From assembly GCA_002067565.1 (NCBI GenBank), contig MVQZ01000171.1, positions 1-5,847 of the forward strand: a DNA stretch of 5,847 bases, given 5' to 3'. This DNA comes from Methanobacterium sp. PtaU1.Bin242. GTDB lineage: Archaea > Methanobacteriota > Methanobacteria > Methanobacteriales > Methanobacteriaceae. The position numbers and the translations under genes are program-made. The notes beneath the pieces were generated by a model. That model did no database searches, was not told the DNA's origin, and saw nothing but the letters and a program-made list of their open reading frames with translations. This document shows, one piece after another, positions 5,633 to 5,847 of this stretch; the stretch's first letter is position 1, and every line of letters begins with the position of its first letter.

Positions 5633-5780
5633 TTAATCTTCATTATTTTTTATTTCTCATTAACCATCATCATTTTTCAAATATCTCTTATTAATATCAA
5701 TATTTCAAATAGCAATAATTAACCATCACCATTTTTCAAATATCTCTTAAAACCCTCACTATTTAAAAATCACGTATCAT
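5633..5780. repeat. Degenerate tandem repeat, about five units of 27-31 bp
   Basis: The clearest copies are 5659-5690 and 5718-5749: 32 bp, identical except for one base (T at 5670, C at 5729), starting ATTAACCATCA and ending TTTCAAATATCTCTTA. Between them, 5691-5718 is a poorer copy (starts TTAATATCA, contains TTTCAAATA). Flanking stretches 5633-5659 and 5750-5780 are more degenerate copies; the latter has AACCCTCACTATTT against AACCATCACCATTT. The array fills most of the spacer upstream of the DUF2117 gene. Function unknown: possible regulator sites, or just slipped AT-rich DNA. Confidence 0.7.
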
Positions 5781-5790
5781 TAGTATTCTT

Positions 5791-5847
5791 CTATTTCTTT
5801 ATTCTTTTTCTGGAAATGGGAGAACCACATATTTCGCATTCTTTTTG
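5791..5847 (-). CDS. Possible C-terminal end of an unidentified protein with a Cys-x2-Cys tail
   Basis: Reading the minus strand from the window edge, one frame gives 18 codons ending in TAG (5791-5793) with the tail QKECEICGSPISRKRIKK. CEICGSPIS looks like half of a zinc knuckle or zinc ribbon, and the basic end is typical of archaeal soluble proteins. The other two minus-strand frames also remain open for 15-21 codons, so this fragment is too short to be certain, and the family cannot be named. Confidence 0.35.
   Translation of the reverse strand, partial: QKECEICGSPISRKRIKK

Noticed and set aside
5659..5749. Two near-identical 32-bp repeats with 27 bp between them, looking like a minimal CRISPR array
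   Set aside because: Only two good copies, the 'spacer' is itself a degenerate copy of the repeat, the repeat has no palindromic core or typical GAAAC-like end, and no cas gene is visible.

Overview
The window looks like chromosomal DNA of a hydrogenotrophic methanogenic archaeon, most likely of the order Methanobacteriales (Methanobacterium-like). This rests on recognised protein families: four complete or partial proteins of the methanogen-specific 'methanogenesis marker' set (Mmp3, Mmp6, Mmp5, probable Mmp15), a marker-2-type AIR-synthase-like protein, and two archaeal DUF families typical of methanogens (DUF2111, DUF2117). AT-rich intergenic DNA, GGAGG-type ribosome binding sites, TTG starts and archaeal TATA-like boxes agree. 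The genus is an inference.

All recognisable genes lie on the minus strand, so the window reads from right to left. At the right edge (5791-5847) there may be the last 18 codons of an unidentified protein with a Cys-x2-Cys-Gly tail. Next comes a 232-bp AT-rich spacer with a degenerate tandem repeat of about 27-31 bp, then the DUF2117 gene (4362-5558). A 249-bp spacer follows, with a weak hairpin, a pair of imperfect 19-bp direct repeats and a TATA-like box, leading into mmp2 (3126-4112). A 137-bp spacer with a TATA-like box leads into a compact cluster that runs off the left edge: mmp3 (1435-2988), mmp6 (1014-1457), DUF2111 gene (602-982), mmp5 (159-605) and the first 55 codons of a probable mmp15 (1-166).

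The mmp3-mmp6-DUF2111-mmp5-mmp15 genes are tightly packed (overlaps of 23, 4 and 8 nt, one gap of 31 nt), each with its own ribosome binding site. They are very probably one operon. Marker proteins of this group are associated with methyl-coenzyme M reductase (MCR); to my knowledge Mmp3 co-purifies with the ATP-driven MCR activation machinery (McrC, Mmp7, Mmp17, component A2), and Mmp15 belongs to the BadF/HgdC-type activator ATPase superfamily. The operon is therefore best read as encoding part of the assembly or reductive activation apparatus of MCR. The DUF2111 protein, embedded between markers 6 and 5, is a guilt-by-association candidate for the same system. Mmp2 and the DUF2117 protein have their own candidate promoters and may be separate or loosely linked units.

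The points most worth a second look are the uncharacterised DUF2111 gene inside the marker operon, an apparent three-fold internal repeat in Mmp3, the tandem repeat upstream of the DUF2117 gene, and the paired direct repeats next to the mmp2 promoter. There is no mobile element, RNA gene or convincing CRISPR array.
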